This document shows, in pieces, positions 28,709 through 37,584 of a stretch of DNA of 64,000 nt; position 1 is the first letter of the stretch; each line of letters opens with the position of its first letter. Below the pieces are notes generated by a model, which saw nothing but the letters and a program-made list of their open reading frames with translations, was not told the DNA's origin and did no database searches. A program made the position numbers and the translations under genes. Source of the stretch: Anaerobacillus alkalidiazotrophicus (GTDB lineage Bacteria; Bacillota; Bacilli; Bacillales_H; Anaerobacillaceae); contig NZ_MLQS01000017.1 in NCBI RefSeq assembly GCF_001866055.1, positions 187,500-251,499 of the forward strand. Direction: 5' to 3'.

Positions 28709-30058
28709 ATGCAAAAAGAAGCTTTGAATTCAAATGCTTGTATTACATGGAAACAGTACTTGGCATTAGTAGTTCCGATTACATTGGCGGCTGTAACTAC
28801 GCCTCTTTTGGGTGCGGTTGATACAGCGGTGGTAGGGCGGATGCCTGATCCCTCTTACATTGGAGGGGTTGCGATAGGTACACTAATTTTCAATACCATT
28901 TATTGGCTTCTCGGATTTTTAAAAGTAGGTACATCAGGATTTACGGCTCAAGCTAGCGGTAATCAAAATCAGCAAGAATTAATTTCAGCTTTTATTCGAC
29001 CAGCTTTTTTAGCGATATGTTTTGGTGTACTATTTATCATTTTACAAATTCCGATAGAAAAGACAGCTTTTCTCTTAATCGAATCAACTCCGTTAGTAGA
29101 GAAAATGGCATCTGATTACTTTTCAATACGAATTTGGGGAGCACCATTTGCTTTATTAAATTACTGTATTTTAGGGTGGTTAATAGGTTCTTCAAGAGTA
29201 AAGATTTCATTAGCATTACAGTTATATATGAATATAAGCAATATTATTTTAAGTATTTTACTTGTTCTTGTATTTCATTTCGGCGTGAAAGGAGTAGCAT
29301 TTGCGACACTATTTTCTGAAGTTAGTACAGTTATCATCGGTTTAGTCATATTAAAAAAGCTAAATGTTTTTTCTTTATCTTATTTCAAATCAGGTGCACT
29401 TTTTGATAAAACAAAATTTATGGCCATGTTAAAAATGAACCGTGATTTATTTATTCGTACCGTTTGTTTGCTAACTGTATTTGGCTTTTTTACTGCCAGA
29501 GGTTCAGCAATGGGAGTGGAAATTTTAGCTGCTAATGCTATTTTATTTCAAATCCATTATTTAATAGCCTATATGTATGACGGACTTGCAGGTGCAAATA
29601 GTATTTTAACAGGCAAAGCAATCGGCCAACAAAATTACCTCCTATTTAAACAAACGAAGAAAATGTCGTTTGTTTGCGGTTTTGCCTTGTCGACATGTAT
29701 CTTTTTCCTCCTCTTACTATTTAGAGATCCTTTCGTATATCTTTTTACCACATTAGATAGTTTGAAAGAACTCGCGGTAGATTATTATTTCTGGATTTTA
29801 CTTTATCCATTTGTTACCTTTTGGGGATTGTTGTTATATGGAATGTTCACAGGAGCTACTGAAGGGGTACCGATCCGAAATTCGACTGTATTTGCACTAT
29901 TATTATTTTTCCTTGTCTATACAATAAGCTTTCCTTCCATGCAAAACCATGGTTTGTGGCTAGCGTTTTTGGCATTTAGCTTCGGACGTACATTGTTCTT
30001 AGGTGCATATACTTCCCGATTATATGATAAGTTAAAGAAGGTATGTGCAGCTGCATAG
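28709..30058 (+). CDS. MATE family (DinF-like) efflux transporter
   Basis: A 449-residue membrane protein with about 12 helices. The N-terminal helix LALVVPITLAAVTTPLLGAVDTAVVGRM and the FLKVGTSGFTAQASG segment are typical of DinF-type MATE transporters, which export organic compounds using Na+ or H+. AGGAG precedes ATG 28709. The gap from nikE is 29 bases with no terminator, so it belongs to the Fur-box operon. In the staphylococcal cnt operon an exporter (an MFS protein, CntE) secretes the metallophore; by analogy this MATE protein could secrete a metallophore, but drug export is an equal alternative. Confidence 0.88.
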   Translation: MQKEALNSNACITWKQYLALVVPITLAAVTTPLLGAVDTAVVGRMPDPSYIGGVAIGTLIFNTIYWLLGFLKVGTSGFTAQASGNQNQQELISAFIRPAFLAICFGVLFIILQIPIEKTAFLLIESTPLVEKMASDYFSIRIWGAPFALLNYCILGWLIGSSRVKISLALQLYMNISNIILSILLVLVFHFGVKGVAFATLFSEVSTVIIGLVILKKLNVFSLSYFKSGALFDKTKFMAMLKMNRDLFIRTVCLLTVFGFFTARGSAMGVEILAANAILFQIHYLIAYMYDGLAGANSILTGKAIGQQNYLLFKQTKKMSFVCGFALSTCIFFLLLLFRDPFVYLFTTLDSLKELAVDYYFWILLYPFVTFWGLLLYGMFTGATEGVPIRNSTVFALLLFFLVYTISFPSMQNHGLWLAFLAFSFGRTLFLGAYTSRLYDKLKKVCAAA

Positions 30059-30082
30059 CTATATTTAGAGATAGAAATTATT

Positions 30083-30116
30083 TAACCCCATTGCTTATTT
30101 TAGTAATGGGGTTATT
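30083..30116 (+). terminator. Terminator after the importer/MATE operon
   Basis: TAACCCCATT pairs with AATGGGGTTA around a 12-nt loop, followed by a short T-run. Confidence 0.8.
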
Positions 30117-30166
30117 TGCATTAGCTGTTCTTTAGCTTAAAAGGGAATTATCTCCTATAAAGAAAC

Positions 30167-30877
30167 TCAACGATTAGCAACAATTTTAAATTTATATTCG
30201 TCACTTTTAAAGAACAATTCGCTATATTCAAATACTTCACCAGTTTGTAATGTTGACCATAATTTTACTTTTAGAATGGGAATAGCTTCTTTCAAATTAA
30301 GGAGATTTGTTACAGCTTCATCTGGAATGATAGGGATAATCTCTTGAAAGCTTTGTTTTATTTTCCAATTTTTGTTCTCTTCAATAAACTTATATTTTGA
30401 TCCTTGCATGATCTCGTAAGAAAGGTCAGGAAAAAGCTTCACTGGTAAATATGTATTTTCTAACACTAGTGGAACTCCATCAACATAACGTAATCTACTG
30501 ACAAAAAAAGTAGGTTCTTCTTCATCTATTTGTAAGATTTTCTGAATTGAGTCACTAGGAATTTTCATTTCATATTTTATTATCTTGTTTTCAGTTATTT
30601 TTTTTAGGGTTGCCATTTCTTCAGTAAAACCTTGCAGACGGAATATGTCATGTTCAATTTTTCTTTCTTTTACATATGTTCCGCTTCCCTGTACTTTTTC
30701 TAATAATTCTTGACTAACTAATAGATCAATGGCTTGTCTAATGGTGACACGACTAACATTGTAAGTTTCAGCTAGTTTATTCTCAGATGGAATTGCATCG
30801 CCAGAAGCTAAATTCCCTTCTAAGATTTCTTTCTTTAACCTTTTCGCAATTTGTTTATATAACGGCGAAGAATTCAC
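30167..30877 (-). CDS. GntR/HutC-family transcription regulator with UTRA domain
   Basis: A 236-residue regulator. The N-terminal winged helix (about 1-70) reads LYKQIAKRLKKEILEGNL, IPSENKLAETYNVSRVTIRQ and GSGTYV, typical of GntR. A UTRA effector domain (about 90-235) contains FFVSRLRYVDGVPLVLENTYLP. Family members such as TreR bind phosphorylated sugars. It is divergent from the 6-phospho-alpha-glucosidase and PTS genes and probably represses them, with an alpha-glucoside 6-phosphate as a plausible inducer. ATG 30877 has GGAGTGA upstream. The B. subtilis glv locus uses an RpiR-type activator instead, so the regulation differs here. Confidence 0.9.
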   Translation of the reverse strand: MNSSPLYKQIAKRLKKEILEGNLASGDAIPSENKLAETYNVSRVTIRQAIDLLVSQELLEKVQGSGTYVKERKIEHDIFRLQGFTEEMATLKKITENKIIKYEMKIPSDSIQKILQIDEEEPTFFVSRLRYVDGVPLVLENTYLPVKLFPDLSYEIMQGSKYKFIEENKNWKIKQSFQEIIPIIPDEAVTNLLNLKEAIPILKVKLWSTLQTGEVFEYSELFFKSDEYKFKIVANR

Positions 30878-30961
30878 TCATTAGCTCACTCCTTTATCAA
30901 AACATCCTACTACTATCATAACCTATTTATACGTAACTTCAACTTTTTTATAAAATAAGCG

Positions 30962-31040
30962 TTGACCTTGTATTTAATTTGTATTAAAGTTATGTCATAC
31001 GAGATAAAACAAATACAATACAACTTTGTAAACGTATTAA
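30962..31040 (+). promoter_or_regulatory. Promoter and candidate operators of the alpha-glucoside operon
   Basis: TTGACC (30962-30967), a 17-nt spacer and TAAAGT (30985-30990) form a candidate sigma-A promoter. TTGTATTT at 30968-30975, in the spacer, recurs inverted as AAATACAA at 31011-31018, suiting a GntR-type dimer that binds both sides of the start point. TGTAAACGTATTAA at 31027-31040 matches the catabolite-repression (cre) consensus at about 12 of 14 positions. The operator and cre assignments are tentative. Confidence 0.5.
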
Positions 31041-31057
31041 AAATTAGGAGGATGAAC

Positions 31058-32425
31058 ATGAAAAAACAAAATTTAGTAGTTGTTGGTGCAGGTAGTACGT
31101 ATACTCCGGGTATGATTATGAGTTTAATTGAGGAAAAGAAAAACTTCCCATTAAAAAGCATCACATTCTATGATACAAATGCAGAAAGACAAGAGAAAGT
31201 TGCTAAAGCTTGTGAAATTATCCTTAAAGAAAAATATCCAGAGCTTGAGTCGTTCCATTATACAATTAGTAAAGAAGAAGCTTTCACAGATGTTGATTTT
31301 GCTTTCGTACAAATTCGTACAGGTGGACTAGCGATGCGTGAGAAAGATGAGCAAATCCCATTAAGCCATGGTTGTGTTGGTCAAGAAACATGTGGACCAG
31401 GTGGAATGGGGTACGGTCTACGCTCAATTGGTGATATGATCCAGCTAATTAAGGAGATCCGTCAATACTCTCCAGAAGCATGGATTTTAAATTATACAAA
31501 TCCAGCGGCCATTGTTGCTGAAGCACTGCGTAGAGCTTTCCCAGAAGATAAGAAGATCCTTAACATTTGTGATATGCCAGCGGCGATTATGGTTAGTTAT
31601 GCTAGTATCTTAAAGAAAGAAATTTGGGACCTTGTTCCAGAATACTTCGGTTTAAACCACTTTGGTTGGTTTACGAAAATGTATGATAAAGAAGGAAATG
31701 ACTTAACAGATGAAATTAAAAACCACATCTTAAATAAAGGGTTTTTACCTGAAGATTCTGAGATTGTTAATGATCCATCTTGGATTAAAACCTTTAAACA
31801 AGTGAAAACAATGCTAACAGATTTCCCAGAGTATTTACCAAATACGTATTTACAATACTACTTGTATCCAAGTGATATGGTAAGTAAAGAAGATGTATCT
31901 AATACAAGAGCTAGACAAGTTATTAATGGTCGTGAGCAACGTGTTCATCAATTATGTGATGGCATTATTGCGAATGGTACAACTGAAGGTGCTCATTTAG
32001 AAGTTGACATTCACGGTTGCTACATGATCCGTGTAGCTGCATCTTTAGCTTACAATAACGGTGATATTTTTATTGTTATCGTTGAGAACAATGGTATTAT
32101 TTCAAATCTTCAAGATGATGCGATGGTTGAAGTTCCAGCAATGCTGACAAACCGTGGTCCAAAGCCATTTGCAGTTGGAAAAATCCCAACATTCTATAAA
32201 GGAATGATTGAAGGCCAACTTGCGTACGAAAAACTTGTTGTCGATGCGTACTTTGAAAATGACTATAACAAAGCGTTACAAGCATTAACGTTAAACCGTA
32301 CGGTTGTAGATGCGCCTGTAGCAAGAAACATTCTTGACGATCTAATTGCTGCCAATGAGAACTACTGGCCAGAGTTAAAAAAAGAACGTGAATTAGCTAC
32401 TGATAAGGACCTTACATTAGTTTAA
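31058..32425 (+). CDS. glvA: 6-phospho-alpha-glucosidase (GH4), GlvA/MalA type
   Basis: GH4 enzymes use NAD+ and a divalent metal to hydrolyse phosphorylated alpha-glucosides such as maltose 6'-phosphate in the cytosol. The 455-residue protein has the Rossmann start NLVVVGAGSTYTPG, VGQETCGPGGMGYGLRS, and the metal ligands C171 (NICDMP) and H201 (GLNHFGW). The ATG at 31058 follows AGGAGG; upstream in-frame TTG and ATG codons lie inside or before that site. Overall similarity to B. subtilis GlvA is high and CDMP is the alpha-type signature. The PTS gene downstream supplies the substrate. Confidence 0.93.
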   Translation: MKKQNLVVVGAGSTYTPGMIMSLIEEKKNFPLKSITFYDTNAERQEKVAKACEIILKEKYPELESFHYTISKEEAFTDVDFAFVQIRTGGLAMREKDEQIPLSHGCVGQETCGPGGMGYGLRSIGDMIQLIKEIRQYSPEAWILNYTNPAAIVAEALRRAFPEDKKILNICDMPAAIMVSYASILKKEIWDLVPEYFGLNHFGWFTKMYDKEGNDLTDEIKNHILNKGFLPEDSEIVNDPSWIKTFKQVKTMLTDFPEYLPNTYLQYYLYPSDMVSKEDVSNTRARQVINGREQRVHQLCDGIIANGTTEGAHLEVDIHGCYMIRVAASLAYNNGDIFIVIVENNGIISNLQDDAMVEVPAMLTNRGPKPFAVGKIPTFYKGMIEGQLAYEKLVVDAYFENDYNKALQALTLNRTVVDAPVARNILDDLIAANENYWPELKKERELATDKDLTLV

Positions 32426-32433
32426 TAATGAAA

Positions 32434-32464
32434 ACTCTCTTCTTATGTTCTACAAGAAGAGAGT
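32434..32464 (+). other. Intercistronic hairpin between glvA and the PTS gene
   Basis: ACTCTCTTCTT pairs perfectly with AAGAAGAGAGT around a 9-nt loop. No T-run follows, so it may modulate read-through or stabilise the upstream message. Confidence 0.65.
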
Positions 32465-32489
32465 AACCCATTTTTGTTCGAAAGATTAA

Positions 32490-32503
32490 TGAAAGCGTTT
32501 AAG
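32490..32503 (+). promoter_or_regulatory. Candidate cre (CcpA) site overlapping the PTS gene ribosome binding region
   Basis: TGAAAGCGTTTAAG matches the cre consensus TGWAANCGNTNWCA except at the last two positions. It overlaps the AAGGAGG ribosome binding site, so part of the match may be chance. Confidence 0.4.
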
Positions 32504-32516
32504 GAGGAGAAGTAAT

Positions 32517-34634
32517 TTGAAAATTGATTTTAGTAGTCTTCAAAAGTTTGGTAAAGCCTTAATGGTTCCAGTTGCTTTACTACCGGCTGCCGGAATTTTG
32601 TTAGGGATTGGTGCTGCTTTAACTGGTCCATTGGCTCAAAATGTACAATTTTTACAAAATCCAGTAATTGCTCAAATAAGTGCTGGTATGTTACAGGTTG
32701 GTATTAGCTTGTTCGTTAACCTACCGATTATTTTTGCACTAGGTATTGCCATTGGTTTAACAGGTGGCTCGGGTATTGCTGCACTTGCTGCTTTACTTGG
32801 TTACCTTATTATGAACACAACTATTTCATTTGTCTTAGGGATTACACCAGAAATGGCTGCAACAAGTGGCGAATATGGAATGGCATTAGGGATTCCGACA
32901 CTTGAAACCGGAGTTCTTGGTGGTATCGTTGTTGGATTTTTAGCTGTTTATATTTATAGGAAGTTTCATAAGTTCCAACCACCTGAGATGCTTGGTTTCT
33001 TTGCAGGTGACCGTTCTGTCGGTATTTTCATGGTATTTGCTTCAATTATTCTAGCGTTTGCGATGATGATCGTTTGGCCACCAATTCAAAGTGGAATTAA
33101 TGCTGTTGCAAACATTATCGCTACTGATGCAACAAATCCAGCTTATGTTGGTTTGTATGGTGCGCTTGAACGTTTACTGATCCCAACTGGTCTTCACCAT
33201 ATCTGGTATGCACCATTTTTATGGACGGGCTTAGGTGGTACGACTGAAGTTGCAGGTCAACTAGTTTCAGGTGACCAATATATTTTCTTAGCACAAATTG
33301 CTGCTGGTGTTGAAGTAACAGCAGGGCGCTTTATGGCAGGGAAATTCCCTATCATTATGTTTGGTTTATTAGGAGCAGCACTTGCGATGTACAAGCGTGC
33401 AGACGCTGATAAAAAGCCGGTTGTTAAAGGGATGTTAATTGCAGCAGCAGGTACGGCATTTTTAACTGGTATTACTGAACCAATTGAATTTACGTTCTTA
33501 TTTGTTGCTCCGTTCTTATACGTATTTCATTCTTTATTAACAGGTATTTCATATGCTCTTACGTATATGCTTGACGTTCACCTTGGATGGGCAGGTGGTT
33601 CAGGATTTATCGATTATATTCTTGTTAACGTTCTGCCAGGTACACCAAATTGGTGGATGAACATTGTTTTAGGTGCTATGTTCTTTGCGATTTACTACTT
33701 CTCGTTTAGTTTTGTTATTAAAAAGTGGGATATTGCAACACCTGGACGTGGCGGACAGGAAGCAAAGCTATTCACTAGAAAAGACTATAATGCAAAAAAA
33801 GATGGGTCTAAATCTAGTAAAGAAGAGAGAAATAAAGAAATTGCTTTGCATACAATTGTAGCCTTAGGTGGTCCTGAAAACCTTGTTCATGTTGATGCTT
33901 GTTTTACTCGCCTACGAGTAGAAGTTCGTAAAATTGAACTTGTTGATGAGAATTTATTAAAACAATTAGGTGCAGCCGGTGTTGTGAAAATAAAAAATAA
34001 CATTCAAGTAATCTTTGGAGGAAATTCTGATCTTTATAAAAATGAAATTAATGAATTACTTCAATCCCAAAATTTACAAGAAGAGCTTAATCAATTTACA
34101 GAAGATGTGGCTTCAACAACAGAAAACCAGGAAGAAGTAAAACAAAATACATCTTTTCAAGCAGATGAGATAGCTATACCAATAAAAGGGAAATTATTAC
34201 CTATTACTGAAGTTCCAGATGCAGTTTTTTCCGAAAAAATGATGGGTGATGGATTTGCGATCGTACCAAAGGATGGAACAGTAATTTCTCCTGTAAAGGG
34301 AAAAATTTTAAACATCTTCCCTACAAAACATGCAATTGGTATACAAGCTGATAACGGCTTAGAAGTTTTGATTCATGTAGGTCTTGATACAGTTAAATTA
34401 AATGGAGAAGGTTTCGAGTTGTTTGTTGAAAAAGGACAAGAGGTTAACCAAGGTCAAAAACTATTAAATGTTGATCTCGACTACATCAATAAACATGCAA
34501 CCTCAATCATAACACCAATTTTATTTATGAATTTAAAGGAAAACGAGATGGTCTTCGTTGAAAAGAGTGGCGATGTTGAAGCTCACGAATTAAATAGAAT
34601 TAAGATTAAGTCAGTCGAACAAAAAGGAGCATAA
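32517..34634 (+). CDS. PTS alpha-glucoside permease, fused EIICBA
   Basis: This 705-residue permease imports and phosphorylates its sugar. An EIIC domain with about 10 helices (1-400, FGKALMVPVALLPAAGILLGIG; ITEPIEFTFLFVAPFLY) is followed by EIIB with the phosphorylated cysteine C462 (VDACFTRLRVEV). EIIA follows, with the active histidine near H620 (LIHVGLDTVKLNGEGF) and a supporting histidine in TKHAIGIQAD. The TTG start follows AAGGAGG. B. subtilis GlvC/MalP has only EIICB (about 527 residues), so this is a self-contained version. Pairing with GH4 suggests maltose or a related alpha-glucoside. Confidence 0.92.
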   Translation: MKIDFSSLQKFGKALMVPVALLPAAGILLGIGAALTGPLAQNVQFLQNPVIAQISAGMLQVGISLFVNLPIIFALGIAIGLTGGSGIAALAALLGYLIMNTTISFVLGITPEMAATSGEYGMALGIPTLETGVLGGIVVGFLAVYIYRKFHKFQPPEMLGFFAGDRSVGIFMVFASIILAFAMMIVWPPIQSGINAVANIIATDATNPAYVGLYGALERLLIPTGLHHIWYAPFLWTGLGGTTEVAGQLVSGDQYIFLAQIAAGVEVTAGRFMAGKFPIIMFGLLGAALAMYKRADADKKPVVKGMLIAAAGTAFLTGITEPIEFTFLFVAPFLYVFHSLLTGISYALTYMLDVHLGWAGGSGFIDYILVNVLPGTPNWWMNIVLGAMFFAIYYFSFSFVIKKWDIATPGRGGQEAKLFTRKDYNAKKDGSKSSKEERNKEIALHTIVALGGPENLVHVDACFTRLRVEVRKIELVDENLLKQLGAAGVVKIKNNIQVIFGGNSDLYKNEINELLQSQNLQEELNQFTEDVASTTENQEEVKQNTSFQADEIAIPIKGKLLPITEVPDAVFSEKMMGDGFAIVPKDGTVISPVKGKILNIFPTKHAIGIQADNGLEVLIHVGLDTVKLNGEGFELFVEKGQEVNQGQKLLNVDLDYINKHATSIITPILFMNLKENEMVFVEKSGDVEAHELNRIKIKSVEQKGA

Positions 34635-34661
34635 CCAAATATGGTGTGACACCATATTTGG
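34635..34661. repeat. Perfect 12-bp palindrome immediately after the PTS gene stop codon
   Basis: CCAAATATGGTG and CACCATATTTGG are separated by three bases. There is no T-run, so it is not a standard terminator; a strong terminator follows 26 bases later. Confidence 0.7.
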
Positions 34662-34686
34662 ACAAAATGCTAATATGTCTGACATT

Positions 34687-34728
34687 ACCAAAAAAAGCTA
34701 CCGCATTTCGGTGGCTTTTTTTGGTAAT
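34687..34728 (+). terminator. Terminator of the alpha-glucoside operon
   Basis: AAAAAAAGCTACCG pairs with CGGTGGCTTTTTTT (one G-T type mismatch) around a short loop, extended by ACC/GGT at the base. Confidence 0.92.
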
Positions 34729-34843
34729 GTGGTATGGTACTTATAAGAAATCACCCTTGGTGATTGTAGCTTACCTTCCAACCTGTTAAAATGAATGACA
34801 GTAATATAAAAGGTAAATCCGATATAATAGGGGTTGAGTTCGA

Positions 34844-35239
34844 ATGGTAAAAAAGATGATGATACATACCAATAATAGAGATGGAATGGTTGAAATAACA
34901 GATCAAGTTCGTGAATATGTTAAATCTCAAAACCTAGAAGATGGAGTTGTAGTTGTTTATTGTCCTCATACAACAGCAGCTATTACAATAAATGAAAATG
35001 CAGATCCAGATGTGGTACATGATATGCTCTATAGATTAGATGAGATGGTTCCATGGGAGCATCACCGCGACCTTCATGGTGAAGGTAATTCAGCAGCTCA
35101 TGTTAAAGCAAGTATGTTCGGCTCATCAGAAACTATTATCGTTCATAAAGGAGATTTATTACTTGGTACATGGCAAGGAATATATTTTTGCGAATTTGAT
35201 GGACCAAGAAAGAGGAATTATTTTATTAAGATCGTATAA
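34844..35239 (+). CDS. YjbQ/UPF0047 family protein (secondary thiamine-phosphate synthase family)
   Basis: A 131-residue single-domain protein of the UPF0047/YjbQ family (B. subtilis YugU). The conserved core is visible: VVVYCPHTTAAITINENADPDV (about 36-57), H-rich WEHHRDLHGEGNSAAHVKASMFGSS and LLLGTWQGIYFCEFDGPR. Some members show weak thiamine-phosphate synthase activity, but the physiological role is not settled. A GGGGTTGAG sequence precedes ATG 34844. It is a single gene between the PTS operon and ytgP. Confidence 0.88.
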   Translation: MVKKMMIHTNNRDGMVEITDQVREYVKSQNLEDGVVVVYCPHTTAAITINENADPDVVHDMLYRLDEMVPWEHHRDLHGEGNSAAHVKASMFGSSETIIVHKGDLLLGTWQGIYFCEFDGPRKRNYFIKIV

Positions 35240-35330
35240 ATAGTAGTTATGAATATAAATGAAAAATTAATATAGAATATAGAAAATGTTTTCAAATTGA
35301 ATTTGTAAATTTAAAATTAAGAGGTGTTTT

Positions 35331-36956
35331 ATGACCGATGCAAAGTTAGTTAGAGGTACTATGATTTTAACCGCCTCGATTTTTATTTCAAAGATCTTAG
35401 GTTTAATTTATATTTTTCCTTTTAAGGCTATAGTAGGCTTAGAGGGATTAGCGCTGTATACGTATGGTTATGTTCCCTATACAGTGCTTTTAAGTGTGGC
35501 AACTCTAGGTATACCACTAGCTGTTTCGAAATTTGTATCTAAATACAATTCATTAGGAGATTATGAAACAGGTAGAAGACTTTTTAAATCTGGTCTTATC
35601 GTTATGTCTATCACAGGCTTAGTTTCATTTTTAATTTTGTTTTTATTAGCAGAACCAATTGCAAACCTAGTAGTAGATGGGAAGGATTTGAAAGGAAATT
35701 CAATTGAAGATGTTATTTTAACGATCAGAATGGTTAGTGTTGCCCTTCTTATTGTGCCAATTATGTCTTTAATACGTGGTTACTTTCAAGGATATCAATC
35801 AATGGGACCTACAGCAGTTTCTCAAGTTATTGAACAAATTGTGAGAATTATCTTTATCCTTTGCTTGACGTTTATAATTGTTCACATGATGAACGGTTCA
35901 GTTGGGTTAGCGGTATCCTTTGCGACTTTTGGTGCGTTTGTAGGTGCGCTAGGTGGATTAACAGTTCTACTTATTTATTGGTTTAAAAGGAGAGGCAATA
36001 TAAATAAACAAATCCAGGAAAGTAAAGTAAATCATCAGCTTCCACTTAGAAAGATATATAAAGAACTTGTATCCTATGCCCTACCTTTATCTTTTGTGGG
36101 GTTGGCCATTCCACTTTACCAGTTGATTGATTTACTGACGTTTAATAATGCGCTTATGGGGGTTGGGTATGATCAAGCAACGGCTGAAGAGGCATTTGGA
36201 GCTTTTGCTCAAGCAGCCCATAAATTAATTTTAATACCAGTTTCAATTGCAACAGCTATGTCTTTAACGTTGTTACCAACCATTACAAAATCATTTATTG
36301 ATAATGACCAAAGTCTTTTACAAAAACAAGTAACTCAAACATATCAAATTATTTTATTTTTAACCTTACCAGCTGCAGTAGGTTTGTCCATCTTAGCTTA
36401 TCCTGCTTATGGAACGTTATTTGGTTTAGAAGATGTTCATATTGGGGCAGCTGTTTTGAGATACTATGCTCCAGTATCGGTATTATTCTCATTATTTGCT
36501 GTAACATCAGCAATTTTACAAGGAATTAATCAACAGCGTTTTGCAGTAATCGGGCTACTAGCTGGATTATTAGTGAAGCTGAGTCTTAACATTTATCTAA
36601 TTGCTAATTTTGAAGCGATAGGAGCAATTTATGCAACAGGATTGGGGTATGTTACTTCATTAGGTGTAAATATTTGGGCAATTGGAAAACATGCTAACTA
36701 TCGTTATTACTTTATTTTAAAGCGTTCACTACTTATTGTGTTTTTTACAGCTATAATGGCTTTTGTCATCATCGCTGTAAAGGAATTTCTAACGATTTGG
36801 TTACCTTTAGATAATCGCGTATATTCTTTTATCGTTTTGTTGGTCACTGTTCTATCTGGAGGAGTAGTATATTTATATGTTAGTGTTAGAACAAATTTAG
36901 CAGGGCAAATACTAGGATCACGGTTTAAATTTCTAAAGAAAAAAGCGCGGGGGTAA
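35331..36956 (+). CDS. ytgP: YtgP, MurJ-type lipid II flippase (MVF/polysaccharide exporter family)
   Basis: A 541-residue membrane protein with about 14 helices in the MOP/SpoVB-like superfamily. The N-terminus LVRGTMILTASIFISKILGLIYIFPF is characteristic, and RGYFQGYQSMGPTAVSQVIEQIVRI (about 148-172) is a family signature. Length and position fit B. subtilis YtgP, which supplies lipid II flippase (MurJ) activity for peptidoglycan synthesis. SpoVB, the sporulation paralogue, is an alternative. GAGGTG precedes the ATG. Two SEDS glycosyltransferase-like genes lie nearby, forming a cell-wall neighbourhood. Confidence 0.9.
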   Translation: MTDAKLVRGTMILTASIFISKILGLIYIFPFKAIVGLEGLALYTYGYVPYTVLLSVATLGIPLAVSKFVSKYNSLGDYETGRRLFKSGLIVMSITGLVSFLILFLLAEPIANLVVDGKDLKGNSIEDVILTIRMVSVALLIVPIMSLIRGYFQGYQSMGPTAVSQVIEQIVRIIFILCLTFIIVHMMNGSVGLAVSFATFGAFVGALGGLTVLLIYWFKRRGNINKQIQESKVNHQLPLRKIYKELVSYALPLSFVGLAIPLYQLIDLLTFNNALMGVGYDQATAEEAFGAFAQAAHKLILIPVSIATAMSLTLLPTITKSFIDNDQSLLQKQVTQTYQIILFLTLPAAVGLSILAYPAYGTLFGLEDVHIGAAVLRYYAPVSVLFSLFAVTSAILQGINQQRFAVIGLLAGLLVKLSLNIYLIANFEAIGAIYATGLGYVTSLGVNIWAIGKHANYRYYFILKRSLLIVFFTAIMAFVIIAVKEFLTIWLPLDNRVYSFIVLLVTVLSGGVVYLYVSVRTNLAGQILGSRFKFLKKKARG

Positions 36957-37048
36957 AAAATCTTTCCGTTCTTTTGCAATCTGTCCACATCTAGAAATTG
37001 AGGGAATTTAGTGTACTTTATCTTACTAAAAAAAGAAACTATAGCTTT

Positions 37049-37078
37049 TAAACATTGGGGGAAAGCCCCCCAATGTTT
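37049..37078. terminator. GC-rich hairpin after ytgP
   Basis: AAACATTGGGG pairs with CCCCAATGTTT around GAAAGC. No strong T-run follows in either direction, so it is a likely but non-canonical transcript end for ytgP and the convergent small gene. Confidence 0.6.
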
Positions 37079-37158
37079 GAAGTAAAGTTTAGAGAATTGG
37101 TAGATTTCGATGTTAATCATCTAGAAAAAAACTAAATCTTCAACGTATACCGTATTTC

Positions 37159-37383
37159 TTAGTATTGTGGTCCAGGCCCACCAAATCCATGGCCTAATTG
37201 ACGTTCTAGTCTACGCACACGACGAGTTAGTTCATTAATTTGTTCGCCTTGGCGTTGAGTAATTCTTTCTAACTGGGAAACGCGACGTTCAAGGTCACGT
37301 GGACGTGGAGTTGGCCCCGGAGTTGGTGGGAATGGGAACCCAGGGAAAAATTGAGTTTCAGGGAATTGTCGATAATAATCCAT
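37159..37383 (-). CDS. Small Pro/Arg-rich coiled-coil protein, probably spore-coat associated
   Basis: A 74-residue protein with an aromatic/proline-rich head (FPETQFFPGFPFPPTPGPTP), a central heptad-like coiled coil (LERRVSQLERITQRQGEQ, then INELTRRVRRLERQ) and a glycine-rich tail (GHGFGGPGPQY). No signal peptide and no recognised family. AAAGGAGAG precedes the ATG. A candidate sigma-K element lies upstream on this strand, and composition resembles small coat and crust proteins of bacilli. The coat assignment is inference. Confidence 0.7.
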   Translation of the reverse strand: MDYYRQFPETQFFPGFPFPPTPGPTPRPRDLERRVSQLERITQRQGEQINELTRRVRRLERQLGHGFGGPGPQY

Positions 37384-37425
37384 ATGATCTCTCCTTTAAT
37401 ATTAGGTATCTGTTCATTCAGTAAA

Positions 37426-37434
37426 TAGTCTATG
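37426..37434 (-). promoter_or_regulatory. Candidate sigma-K -10 element for the small coat-like gene
   Basis: On the minus strand CATAGACTA matches the sigma-K -10 consensus CATANNNTA, about 43 bases before the start codon. AACG lies 17 bases upstream, a partial match to the mACm -35 element. Suggestive only. Confidence 0.4.
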
Positions 37435-37584
37435 CCCACACGTGAAGGTTGCGTTAATTGAAACGCCTATTTTAATAAAGTTGGGCCAGGTTTGATAATT
37501 TTGGAAAACTCTTTTTATCAAAAAAGTAGTTTGATATAATAAAATCTATATTGTACATTATTATTGTATACCAAGGGGGTTAGT

